A stretch of DNA of 64,000 bases, taken from NCBI RefSeq assembly GCF_024460775.1, contig NZ_JANFYZ010000006.1:124001-188000 (forward strand), written 5' to 3'. Origin of the DNA: Desulfovibrio desulfuricans. Lineage in GTDB: Bacteria > Desulfobacterota > Desulfovibrionia > Desulfovibrionales > Desulfovibrionaceae. Position numbers and translations under genes: made by a program. Below the pieces are notes generated by a model. That model saw only the letters and a program-made list of their open reading frames with translations. It had not been told where the DNA came from and made no database searches. Of the stretch, positions 27,206-33,483 are shown one piece after another. Each line of letters starts with the position of its first letter. Positions within the stretch are counted from its first letter, which is position 1.

Positions 27206-27562
27206 TTAGTTGCTTGAGCCGTAGTGCGGCAAAATGTTCTGCACGGGCGGTTTGCCGGATGCACATGACGCCTTGGATGATGTCCGGGGCGATGCTTCGG
27301 ATAGATTTGCGGGCAGCCTGCCGGATGCCGCGCTTGGGGGGCCGCCCCACACAACCACCATTCTGGGGGGGGCATCGGGCGAGGCTTCATCGCGCAGGGA
27401 GCGCAGGATTGCGTGCAGTTCCTTTATTTCTTTGACAATATCGATACTTTTCTCCGCAATATCAGCTGCGCTGAGGGTGCGGGTGAGCAGGTCGAGCCGC
27501 TGCTCTAGGCTGTCGAGCAAGGGGGAGTTGCGGCAAGCACTTTTGCGTTTTGCAGGGGGCAT
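27206..27562 (-). CDS. Hypothetical phage protein before terminase (candidate small subunit)
   Basis: A 118-residue protein whose ATG shares a base with the upstream stop. Residues 1–12 are basic (PPAKRKSACR), then a predicted coiled coil (SLEQRLDLLTRTLSAADIAEKSIDIVKEIKELHAILRSL read in pieces), then a Pro/Ser-rich tail. I do not recognise a family. The place just before terminase and the basic-plus-coiled-coil design would suit a small terminase or DNA-recognition factor, but no HTH is clear. Confidence 0.5.
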   Translation of the reverse strand: MPPAKRKSACRNSPLLDSLEQRLDLLTRTLSAADIAEKSIDIVKEIKELHAILRSLRDEASPDAPPRMVVVWGGPPSAASGRLPANLSEASPRTSSKASCASGKPPVQNILPHYGSSN

Positions 27563-27975
27563 CAGTTGCAGCCCCCCGCAGTATCGGCGCCTGTGCGGCA
27601 CGCGAAGGCCGCACCACCCTGAGGCACAAGGCGAAGGCGGTCTTCCTGACGCTCAAAGCTGTGCTCAAGCCGCTCAAGCAACCTGTCCAGACCAGAAATG
27701 CGTACATTGAGCGCCTGAATTTCACCGCGCAGGGCCGCCAGTTCGTTGTGCAGGCCTGCTAAGTCTGCGGTATCGGGGGCGAGCCGCAGGTTTTCCTCTA
27801 TGGCGCTGAGCCTGCGGGTGGTTGCGACCTCCCGCCGGGTATCGCGCTGTACGTGCAGCAGGTAGTCCTCCTGCCGCACAAAGGCCCGGCGCAGGCTCCA
27901 CAAGGCCCAGGCAAACAGCCCCTGCACAAGCAGAACAAGCAGGCTTGCCCCTGTGGAAGAAAAAATGTCCATCAT
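27562..27975 (-). CDS. DUF2730-like membrane-anchored coiled-coil protein
   Basis: A 137-residue protein started at 27975 (AAGGAT six bases upstream). A single N-terminal TM (SLLVLLVQGLFAWALWSL) is followed by a charged coiled coil (DTRREVATTRRLSAIEENL, LHNELAALRGEIQALNVRI). This is the layout of the DUF2730 proteins found after holin genes in Mu-like phages. It may serve in lysis or as a spanin-like factor. The neighbours (lysozyme, holin) support a lysis-module role. Confidence 0.6.
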   Translation of the reverse strand: MMDIFSSTGASLLVLLVQGLFAWALWSLRRAFVRQEDYLLHVQRDTRREVATTRRLSAIEENLRLAPDTADLAGLHNELAALRGEIQALNVRISGLDRLLERLEHSFERQEDRLRLVPQGGAAFACRTGADTAGGCN

Positions 27976-28057
27976 CACAGCATCCTTCAGACCAGTTGGC
28001 CTGCTCAAAAGTAAATTGGCCCAGTGTGTTGCCAGATCGCTGCAACTATTGACTGGC

Positions 28058-28369
28058 CTAAAATCCCAGCCCCAGCATGCCCAGCAGCAGGGTCATGATC
28101 TGGTTCAGGGCCGAGGGCGGCAGGTGGTCGCTCCAGCCCGGAAAAAGCAGGGGAATAATGATGAGCCTCCCCGCAACCTCCCAGCAGAACAACAGGGAGA
28201 GCATCCAACCGAGGAAGGAGCGCCACAGCCGCAACATGCTTGCGGGCGCGCCGCCCACCTCAGCCTCATTGATGCGGCTTTGCGCATCGTTCTGCCGGTT
28301 GCGGTCGGGCAGAATTTTGCCCACAGCGCCGGTGATGCCGCCCAGCAGATTCCCTAGCAGTGCCCACAT
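28058..28369 (-). CDS. 3TM holin family protein
   Basis: A 103-residue protein started at 28369 (GGGAGG nine bases upstream), directly after the lysozyme stop. It begins with GNLLGGITGAVGKILPDRNR, has the amphipathic RINEAEVGG segment, and then hydrophobic stretches (SFLGWMLSLLFCWEVAGRL, LIIIPLLF, QIMTLLLGMLGLGF). The arrangement matches the holin family described for gene-transfer-agent release (GTA_holin_3TM). It would permeabilise the inner membrane so the lysozyme reaches the wall. Confidence 0.75.
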   Translation of the reverse strand: MWALLGNLLGGITGAVGKILPDRNRQNDAQSRINEAEVGGAPASMLRLWRSFLGWMLSLLFCWEVAGRLIIIPLLFPGWSDHLPPSALNQIMTLLLGMLGLGF

Positions 28370-28370
28370 G

Positions 28371-29054
28371 TCAGTTTGCCTCCCGCTCAAGTTCCGCAAG
28401 ATACTGGGCCAGGGCCTTTACCCTGTTGCGCCAGCCTTCAAGAAACACTTTGAGGGATGGACGGCGGGCAGCCAGATCACGGTAAAAGGCATCGCGCAGG
28501 CGCAGTATCTGCCGGGCGGCAAACCACTGGAGGTTGGATGATTCCAGCGCTTCAGCCAGCTCTGCAGTGCGGGGGCCGGAGATTCCGTCCTCGGCAATGG
28601 GCCGGTAGTGGTCGAGCTGGGCTTCTCCAACGGAATTCATGCCCTGCTGCAACTGGCGCACGGATCTGGCTGGCCCCATGTTGACCGCGCCATCATACAG
28701 GGCCACGGCCAGTGGCAGGGGCAGAGCGGCGCAGCCAAGGGCATCCCAGAAGTGCTTTTTGAAAAGCGCGGCGGCCTGCTGCCGGGTGCAGGCGCGGATA
28801 TCGTCAGCGTCCACATCGCCGTCCATATCCAGATCAAGTCCGTTGTACGTGCAATTGGGGGTACGAGCAGCAGAGCAGCCATCGCAGCTTTTGTGCTGGC
28901 GCAGGCATTCCTGCCGGGCCTGCAGGGCAAGATCCTGCACCCATCGCAGGGAAACCCCGTACTTGGTCAGACCGCCCGGATCAGCGGGATGGTCCGTGAG
29001 GCCGCCTTCCCATCTGGCGGTGAAGGCATGGGCAGTATCAAACAGATTGGGCAT
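28371..29054 (-). CDS. GH108-type endolysin with EF-hand-like insertion
   Basis: A 227-residue lysozyme started at 29054 (AAGGAG seven bases upstream). Residues 16–34 carry EGG…DHPADPGGLTKYGVS, the GH108 active-site block with Glu16 as catalyst. ALYDGAVNMGP near 139 and a C-terminal peptidoglycan-binding region (FLEGWRNRVKAL) complete the family. Between them is an insert with Cys50/57/60/68 and an Asp-rich loop at 74–85 that meets the calcium EF-hand pattern D-x-D-x-D-G-x-V-D-x-x-D. No signal peptide is seen, so holin-dependent release is expected. Confidence 0.85.
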   Translation of the reverse strand: MPNLFDTAHAFTARWEGGLTDHPADPGGLTKYGVSLRWVQDLALQARQECLRQHKSCDGCSAARTPNCTYNGLDLDMDGDVDADDIRACTRQQAAALFKKHFWDALGCAALPLPLAVALYDGAVNMGPARSVRQLQQGMNSVGEAQLDHYRPIAEDGISGPRTAELAEALESSNLQWFAARQILRLRDAFYRDLAARRPSLKVFLEGWRNRVKALAQYLAELEREAN

Positions 29055-29125
29055 GATGAGACTCCTTGGCATGATGTGGCCGCAGTCAGCGGCGTGAGGA
29101 GAACATGCCAAAAAGCCGGGCGCGC

Positions 29126-29154
29126 GTAAGACTGAAAGGATTCAGCAGCGTCAA
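29126..29154 (-). promoter_or_regulatory. Candidate late-operon promoter
   Basis: On the minus strand TTGACG (29154–29149) and TCTTAC (29131–29126) are 17 bases apart, about 70 bases before the lysozyme start and just after the Mor-like gene's terminator. The weak -10 would suit an activator-dependent promoter. The assignment is by position and pattern only. Confidence 0.35.
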
Positions 29155-29210
29155 AGGCGCAGGATGCGTTGTTTTTGCAGTATCTGGGAGGAAAATGAGG
29201 AGTTGGTGGC

Positions 29211-29237
29211 AAAAAAAGCCAGCATAAACGCTGGCTT
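29211..29237 (-). terminator. Intrinsic terminator after the Mor-like gene
   Basis: GCCAGC/GCTGGC (extended by AA/TT) around a six-base loop is followed on the minus strand by seven T. It separates the regulator pair from the late operon, which therefore needs its own promoter. Confidence 0.85.
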
Positions 29238-29278
29238 AAATTTTTTAAGGGCAGGTAGTCTGCTGTTTTCGGCTTAAT

Positions 29279-29911
29279 TTACAGTGCATTATCGTGCTTT
29301 TGGGCCGAAATTTGCGCGGAATCGCCAAGCATTAGCAGCAGCCTGGCCTGTGAGGGGACGGAACTTTCTTTTTTCAGAATCTGCCATACGCGGCGGTCAG
29401 ATATGCCGTGGCGGCGGGCCAGGCTGGACACCGCAGCCGTGCTGCTTGAACCGCGCCCTGTGCTGCGTGAAAAACCTTTGACGATCTCATGCTGCCTGAG
29501 GCGGGTCATAAGCGCCGTGCAGCGGGGCACATAAAGGCTTGTGCCGCCAAAGGTCGCCATGAGTTTGCGCAGGCATCGCAGGCCAAGGGTTTTGCGCAGC
29601 GGATGCGTTCTGTCCTTGGGCACATTGCGCGGTACGCGTATGCATTGCCCTCCAAACGCGTGTAACACCCCCCAGAATTGTTTCATGTCGTTCAGGGCCC
29701 TCCATATCAGACGCGCATTGTCGGGCAAATGGTTGATAAGTTCGCGCCATTGTTCTTCTGTTTCGGCCATACGCAAGGAATTGCCCCATGCGGGATTATT
29801 TTTGCGGCGTATACGCGGATCACCCTCTGGGGTAGAGGCTTTCGCCGACGATTCGGTAAGTTCTGGTTGACTGTTGTCGGGCTTTGTCGGGTCAATGGGC
29901 CTATTGGTCAT
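29279..29911 (-). CDS. Mor-like transcription activator with duplicated core motif
   Basis: A 210-residue basic protein with GGAG seven bases before the ATG. The C-terminal HTH (SLARRHGISDRRVWQILKK, residues 163–181) and the preceding FGGTSLYVPR (121–130) are the hallmarks of the Mu Mor/C activator family. Unusually, a second copy of the core motif, FGGQCIRVPR (86–95), lies 35 residues earlier. A disordered 45-residue N-terminus precedes them. Mor proteins turn on middle and late phage promoters, so this is the probable activator of the lysis/virion operon downstream. Confidence 0.75.
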   Translation of the reverse strand: MTNRPIDPTKPDNSQPELTESSAKASTPEGDPRIRRKNNPAWGNSLRMAETEEQWRELINHLPDNARLIWRALNDMKQFWGVLHAFGGQCIRVPRNVPKDRTHPLRKTLGLRCLRKLMATFGGTSLYVPRCTALMTRLRQHEIVKGFSRSTGRGSSSTAAVSSLARRHGISDRRVWQILKKESSVPSQARLLLMLGDSAQISAQKHDNAL

Positions 29912-30155
29912 GGCGCGTCTCCACAGTTTGGCAGGCGCGCGCGGATATGTCGGTTGCGGGCGATTCTGGCGTTGAGGGTGATGTTTGTGAGCGGATGCAA
30001 AACTGCGCGGAAAATTCCTGATCCATCTGGCAGGCCAGAAGACGCAGGTGTTCGATGACGAGACGCAGTATGGGCTGCTGGATGGCGCGCTCGCCAGAAT
30101 GTAAGGAATCCAGCACAGCGCTCAGGTTACGGATGTCGTCAGGAAATGCGGACAT
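29901..30155 (-). CDS. Small hypothetical protein upstream of the Mor-like gene
   Basis: An 84-residue protein started at 30155 (GGAG six bases upstream). It overlaps the Mor-like start by 11 bases, so the two are translationally coupled. The N-terminal 50 residues are helical (DDIRNLSAVLDSLHSGERAIQQPILRLVIEHL read in parts); the rest is Ser/Thr/Pro-rich. No family is recognised. It is the first gene after the regulatory region shared with the divergent repressor. Confidence 0.6.
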   Translation of the reverse strand: MSAFPDDIRNLSAVLDSLHSGERAIQQPILRLVIEHLRLLACQMDQEFSAQFCIRSQTSPSTPESPATDISARACQTVETRHDQ

Positions 30156-30485
30156 GCTATGCTCCAAAAATAGGAAATTAAATTTACCGGGCCGTAAAAT
30201 AGAAAAATCACTATTTGTGGGGATAGTCAAGGAAAAGTTTTATTTATAAGAAAAGTTTTAACAATATGAATTTATTTACATAAATTTTAAAATATGCAGA
30301 AAATTGCACCTCTTTGCATCATAGGTTTAAAAGTTTTCTTTGAAGTTCAAGGAAAACTTGAAATTACCTAAAAACAAATATAGATGTGTACAAACGGCTC
30401 GTTTTTTTTATGAAAAAATATGGTCTGTGCTGGTTGCCCATCTATGGCTCCGGCACTTCAGGGCAGCAAACAACAAGGGAAAAAC
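30156..30485. promoter_or_regulatory. AT-rich divergent control region with repeated AAAAGTTTT elements
   Basis: A 330-base gene-free stretch, far richer in A+T than its surroundings. It lies between the repressor gene (plus) and the Mor-like pair (minus). AAAAGTTTT occurs at 30233–30241, 30251–30259 and 30329–30337, and the inverted core AAAACTT at 30353–30359. A TTTAC/GTAAA dyad at 30183–30198 lies before the minus-strand gene, and TTGACT (minus, 30230–30225) could be its -35. These are plausible operators for the S24 repressor; the binding claim is inference. Confidence 0.55.
30358..30386 (+). promoter_or_regulatory. Candidate repressor promoter overlapped by an operator-like element
   Basis: TTGAAA (30358–30363) and TAGATG (30381–30386) are 17 bases apart, about 100 bases before the repressor ATG. 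The inverted AAAACTT element reaches into the -35 box, which would allow autoregulation. Confidence 0.35.
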
Positions 30486-31160
30486 ATGAAGAAAACACAA
30501 GCGCCCCTGGTATCAGCTTTTGGAGCGCGTATGCGTCAGCGCAGGGAAAACTTGGGTTTGCACAAGCAGGTACTGGCAGACACGGTGGGTCTGAGCCTGA
30601 CGACAATTCAGCAGTATGAGAACGGGCAGATGCCCAAGGGCAGCCATGCCGTGCGGCTTGCCGATGCTCTTGAGTGTTCACTGGATTGGCTGTTGGCAGG
30701 GCGCGGTGATTGCGGCAATAGTATGGTGCACACGCCTGAAGCGCGGCTTATGATGGTTCCCATGGCCGAGGCCCGGCTCTCTGCCGGGACAGGAAGTTTT
30801 GAAGCTGGCGGCGAGGTGCTGCGGCACTATGCGTTCAGGTGGGATTTTTTGCAGCGTAAGGGTAACCCTGCGCAGATGGTGCTGCTGCGCGTTTCTGGCG
30901 ACAGCATGCAGCCCCGTATTGTGAACAATGACGTGGTGCTGATAGACCAGAGCCAGCGTGAACCGGTGCCGGGGCGCATATACGCTGTGGGCGTGGAGGA
31001 TATGGTCTATCTCAAGGTGCTGGATGCCATGCCGGGCAAGCTCATACTGACCAGCATCAACCCGGATTTCGCCCCCATAGAGGCTGATACCAGCGAGCAA
31101 CTGGGGGGTCTGGTGCGTATCATCGGCAGGGCCGTATGGGTAGGGCGGGAGCTGGACTGA
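30486..31160 (+). CDS. XRE–S24 (LexA/CI-like) repressor
   Basis: A 224-residue regulator. The ATG at 30486 is chosen because AAGGG lies six bases upstream. An XRE helix-turn-helix occupies about residues 11–68 (LHKQVLADTVGLSLTTIQQYENG). The C-terminal S24 domain has the Ser-Lys dyad: Ser140 in SGDSMQP and Lys177 in VYLKVLD. RLSAGTGSFEAGG near 100 is at the hinge; an Ala-Gly is present, so SOS-linked self-cleavage is possible but not shown. It diverges from the Mor-like pair and is the probable top-level switch of the phage-derived cluster. Confidence 0.85.
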   Translation: MKKTQAPLVSAFGARMRQRRENLGLHKQVLADTVGLSLTTIQQYENGQMPKGSHAVRLADALECSLDWLLAGRGDCGNSMVHTPEARLMMVPMAEARLSAGTGSFEAGGEVLRHYAFRWDFLQRKGNPAQMVLLRVSGDSMQPRIVNNDVVLIDQSQREPVPGRIYAVGVEDMVYLKVLDAMPGKLILTSINPDFAPIEADTSEQLGGLVRIIGRAVWVGRELD

Positions 31161-31321
31161 GCCAATCAGCCCGCATGCGGCTACGGCTGGCGCACGCATG
31201 GCTTTGATCTCGGCTGGCGTGCAGCATCAGCCCTGCGGGGCAGATATCTGCCCCACCAAGGCGGTCTGGCAAAAAACGCCTGTGCCTTATAGGGGCGGGG
31301 CAGCCACGGGGCCGCCTGCTA

Positions 31322-31579
31322 TCAGTTCTTGAGAGCTACGCCTGGGGCGGCGATTTTATCTATGTCGTGTTCGCTGGCAAGGTTGCGGTTCCATGCGCGG
31401 ATGGCCGCCCCTTGCGACACCGACCACTGCTGCGAGGTTTGCCCGCAAGAACAGACAACGCGCCATACCTCCTGCCTGCGGCCAGGGGGAAGCATGGATT
31501 CCAGATGGACATTGGTGCCGCCGCATGCAAGGCAGGGGCGGATGGTGTGCGGATCAAGCTCTTTCATATAAGCAACCAT
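31322..31579 (-). CDS. Lar-like zinc-ribbon protein (restriction-alleviation family)
   Basis: An 85-residue protein from 31579, or 81 residues from the ATG at 31567; neither has a good ribosome site. It has CLACGG (Cys16/19), then WRVVCSCGQTSQQW (two Cys of the second knuckle), then AIRAWNRN, which is the order of motifs in Lar-type phage and prophage proteins. Lar eases type I restriction in Rac prophage, but most relatives are untested. The start codon lies inside a near-perfect palindrome. It may belong to the phage-derived locus. Confidence 0.6.
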   Translation of the reverse strand: MVAYMKELDPHTIRPCLACGGTNVHLESMLPPGRRQEVWRVVCSCGQTSQQWSVSQGAAIRAWNRNLASEHDIDKIAAPGVALKN

Positions 31580-31598
31580 ACCAGTTTTGAACCGGTAT
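31577..31598. promoter_or_regulatory. Near-perfect palindrome at the start of the Lar-like gene
   Basis: ATACCAGTT and AACCGGTAT flank a three-base centre (31578–31598), with one mismatch between the nine-base half sites. It covers the first possible start codon, so a bound protein would block transcription or translation. The binding factor is unknown. Confidence 0.4.
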
Positions 31599-31773
31599 CA
31601 CAAGGACTGCGTCTGTTAATAAAGAGCACCAATGTGAAAGACGCAGCAGAGAAATATTTTTTTTACAGGCTGGGGCATTCTTAACGTTTTGCTGACGTGA
31701 ATATTTGCAATGTAAGTCCGCACGCGACATGTGGCGCGTTGCAAAATTTTTTAAGCACCTTTCTGGAGGAAAT

Positions 31774-32166
31774 ATGCGTTATCTGCTCGTTATGATCATG
31801 TCCCTCATGCTTGCCGCCCCGGCCTTTGCTGCCAACACCGCCGATGCCCCGGCTGCTCCTCACTCTGCCCGCAAGGCCAAGAGCGTGACAAAAGTCGCTC
31901 CGGTCGATACGGTAGCCAAAGCTTTGGCCGCTGCCAACAAAACCCCTGTGTCCGTTACCGGCACCATCGTGGAACCTGTGCAGGGCAAGAAAAACCGCTA
32001 CGTCTTTGAAGACGGTACTGGCCGCATGACCGTGGCCCTTGGCAAAAAGGCCGCCGCTGCCGCGCACATTGAAGCGCAGAGCAAGGTTCATCTGACCGGC
32101 GTCATGGTGGTCAAGGCTGGCAAGGAAAGCGTGATGGCCGTACGTAAGGCTGAAATGCAGCAGTAG
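31774..32166 (+). CDS. YgiW/NirD-family periplasmic OB-fold protein
   Basis: A 130-residue protein started at 31774 (GGAGG upstream). A signal peptide (residues 1–20, ending AAPAFA-AN) is followed by a Lys/Ala-rich linker and an OB-fold with VTGTIVEPVQGKKNRYVFEDGTGRMTVAL, the core of the YgiW/YdeI (BOF) stress-tolerance family. It is periplasmic. A paralogue, a two-component pair and an RND pump follow on the same strand, recalling ygiW–qseBC in enterobacteria. Confidence 0.8.
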   Translation: MRYLLVMIMSLMLAAPAFAANTADAPAAPHSARKAKSVTKVAPVDTVAKALAAANKTPVSVTGTIVEPVQGKKNRYVFEDGTGRMTVALGKKAAAAAHIEAQSKVHLTGVMVVKAGKESVMAVRKAEMQQ

Positions 32167-32185
32167 CCCGCGGAATTGCGGCAAT

Positions 32186-32234
32186 TTCCCGATGTCCGCA
32201 GGCTGCGCCACAGTGCGCGGGCATCGGGAACTGC
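32186..32234 (+). terminator. Possible attenuating hairpin between the two OB-fold genes
   Basis: TTCCCGATG (32186–32194) and CATCGGGAA (32222–32230) form a perfect nine-base stem over a 27-base loop, followed by CTGCTTTT. The loop is long and the T run short, so it may only reduce read-through. Confidence 0.35.
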
Positions 32235-32320
32235 TTTTAAAATATATTCCACGCCTGCCTTTACTCCCCTCAGTACATTAATCCATCCGGCGGCGCAGCC
32301 CGGCCTTTCTGGAGAACAGC

Positions 32321-32770
32321 ATGCAAACAGTGCGCCCCGCCCCGTATCTTTTTATTCTGCTCCTTGCGTTCAGTCTCGTGCTTTCCATAGAATCAGCCCC
32401 GGTCGCAGCGGGTTTTGAAGGGCCTGGCGTTGCTGTCACAGTAACGCGGGCCGTTGACGTGCTGGGCGCGCAGGATGATGCGCCATGCGTTCTTGAGGGG
32501 CATTTGGTGGAAAAACTGCCCCGTCGCAAGCACCGCTATCTGTTTGAGGATCACAGTGGTCAGGTCGTTGTGGAAATCGACAACAAGGTTTTCGAGCAAC
32601 TGACGATCACGCCCAAGGACAAGGTGCGTCTGCAAGGACATGTGGACTGGAACCGCAAGCGCCCCAACGAGGTGGAAGTGGATTCCATATCCGTCATGGG
32701 CCCCATATCGCCAAAGGATCTGCCTGAAACAGCGGCTCCGACGCAAAAAACTGGCCCCGCAAGGCGCTGA
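32321..32770 (+). CDS. Second YgiW/NirD-family OB-fold protein
   Basis: A 149-residue protein with GGAG six bases before the ATG. The signal segment FILLLAFSLVLSIESAPVAA spans residues 11–30. The OB-fold shows LEGHLVEKLPRRKHRYLFEDHSGQVVVEID and KVRLQGHVDWNRKR, clearly paralogous to the upstream gene but only moderately alike. It ends two bases before the response regulator, so it belongs to that operon and may act as its periplasmic ligand sensor or stress protein. Confidence 0.78.
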   Translation: MQTVRPAPYLFILLLAFSLVLSIESAPVAAGFEGPGVAVTVTRAVDVLGAQDDAPCVLEGHLVEKLPRRKHRYLFEDHSGQVVVEIDNKVFEQLTITPKDKVRLQGHVDWNRKRPNEVEVDSISVMGPISPKDLPETAAPTQKTGPARR

Positions 32771-32772
32771 CA

Positions 32773-33483
32773 ATGGCCGTTGCCCTTTTGCTTGTGGAGG
32801 ACAACGAGGATATTCTCGCCAACCTCTATGCCTTTCTGGAACCGCTGGGCTATGAGCTTGACTGCGCGCGCAACGGCAGAACGGGCCTTGCCATGGCGAT
32901 TGACCAGCACTTTGACTGCATCGTGCTGGACATAATGCTGCCCGGCATTGACGGCATAAGCCTGTGCCGCGAATTGCGCGACAAGCACCACAAACTCACT
33001 CCCATCATCATGCTCACAGCCAGGGATGCCGTGGCAGACCGGGTACAGGGGCTTGAAGCCGGGGCTGATGATTACCTCGTCAAACCCTTTGCGCTTAAGG
33101 AACTTGAGGCCCGCATACGCGCCCTGCTGCGGCGTGGGCGCATGTCTTCCGGCAATAGCGCCGATGGCGGGGCTGTGTGGACATATGCGGATCTGACATT
33201 TAATTCGGGCGAGCACTGGGCCGAGCGGCAGGGCCGCCGCCTGCGCCTGAGCCCCACGGGTTTTCGCATTCTTGATGAACTGATGCGCGTTGCGCCCGGC
33301 CTTGTGCGGCGCGAAGACCTGGAGCACGCCCTCTGGGGGGACGACCCGCCGGAAGGCAGCGCCCTGCGCACCCATATTCATGAGCTACGGCGCGAACTGG
33401 ATAAACCCTTTGCCGAGTCCCTGCTGCACACCGTGCCGCATGTGGGCTATCGTCTGAGTACCGACCCCGGAGACAACGATTGA
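32773..33483 (+). CDS. OmpR/PhoB-family response regulator
   Basis: A 236-residue regulator. The receiver (1–118) has the acidic pocket Glu9/Asp10, phospho-acceptor Asp53 in CIVLDIMLPG, a TAR switch (MLTARDAV) and the KPF lysine. The winged helix (about 132–230) includes LRLSPTGFRILDELM and ALRTHIHELRRELD with the terminal GYRL wing. Its stop overlaps the kinase start (TGATG). It probably controls the downstream RND pump and possibly its own operon. Confidence 0.92.
   Translation: MAVALLLVEDNEDILANLYAFLEPLGYELDCARNGRTGLAMAIDQHFDCIVLDIMLPGIDGISLCRELRDKHHKLTPIIMLTARDAVADRVQGLEAGADDYLVKPFALKELEARIRALLRRGRMSSGNSADGGAVWTYADLTFNSGEHWAERQGRRLRLSPTGFRILDELMRVAPGLVRREDLEHALWGDDPPEGSALRTHIHELRRELDKPFAESLLHTVPHVGYRLSTDPGDND

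Larger units (their letters stand above)
14698..30155 (-). mobile_element. Phage-derived podovirus-like structural cluster (gene-transfer-agent-like or remnant prophage)
   Basis: Sixteen consecutive minus-strand genes make up lysis, packaging, head and short-tail functions plus a Mor-like activator. Several gene pairs overlap by one base (stop and start sharing TGATG or TAATG), as in a tight late operon. No integrase, transposase, replication, excision or lysogeny gene other than the neighbouring S24 repressor is seen, no flanking repeats were noticed, and base composition resembles the chromosome. That content fits a domesticated particle such as a gene transfer agent, or an eroded prophage. 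Gene types resemble Bordetella BPP-1/T7-like podoviruses, with Mu-like control and lysis genes in front. Confidence 0.75.
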
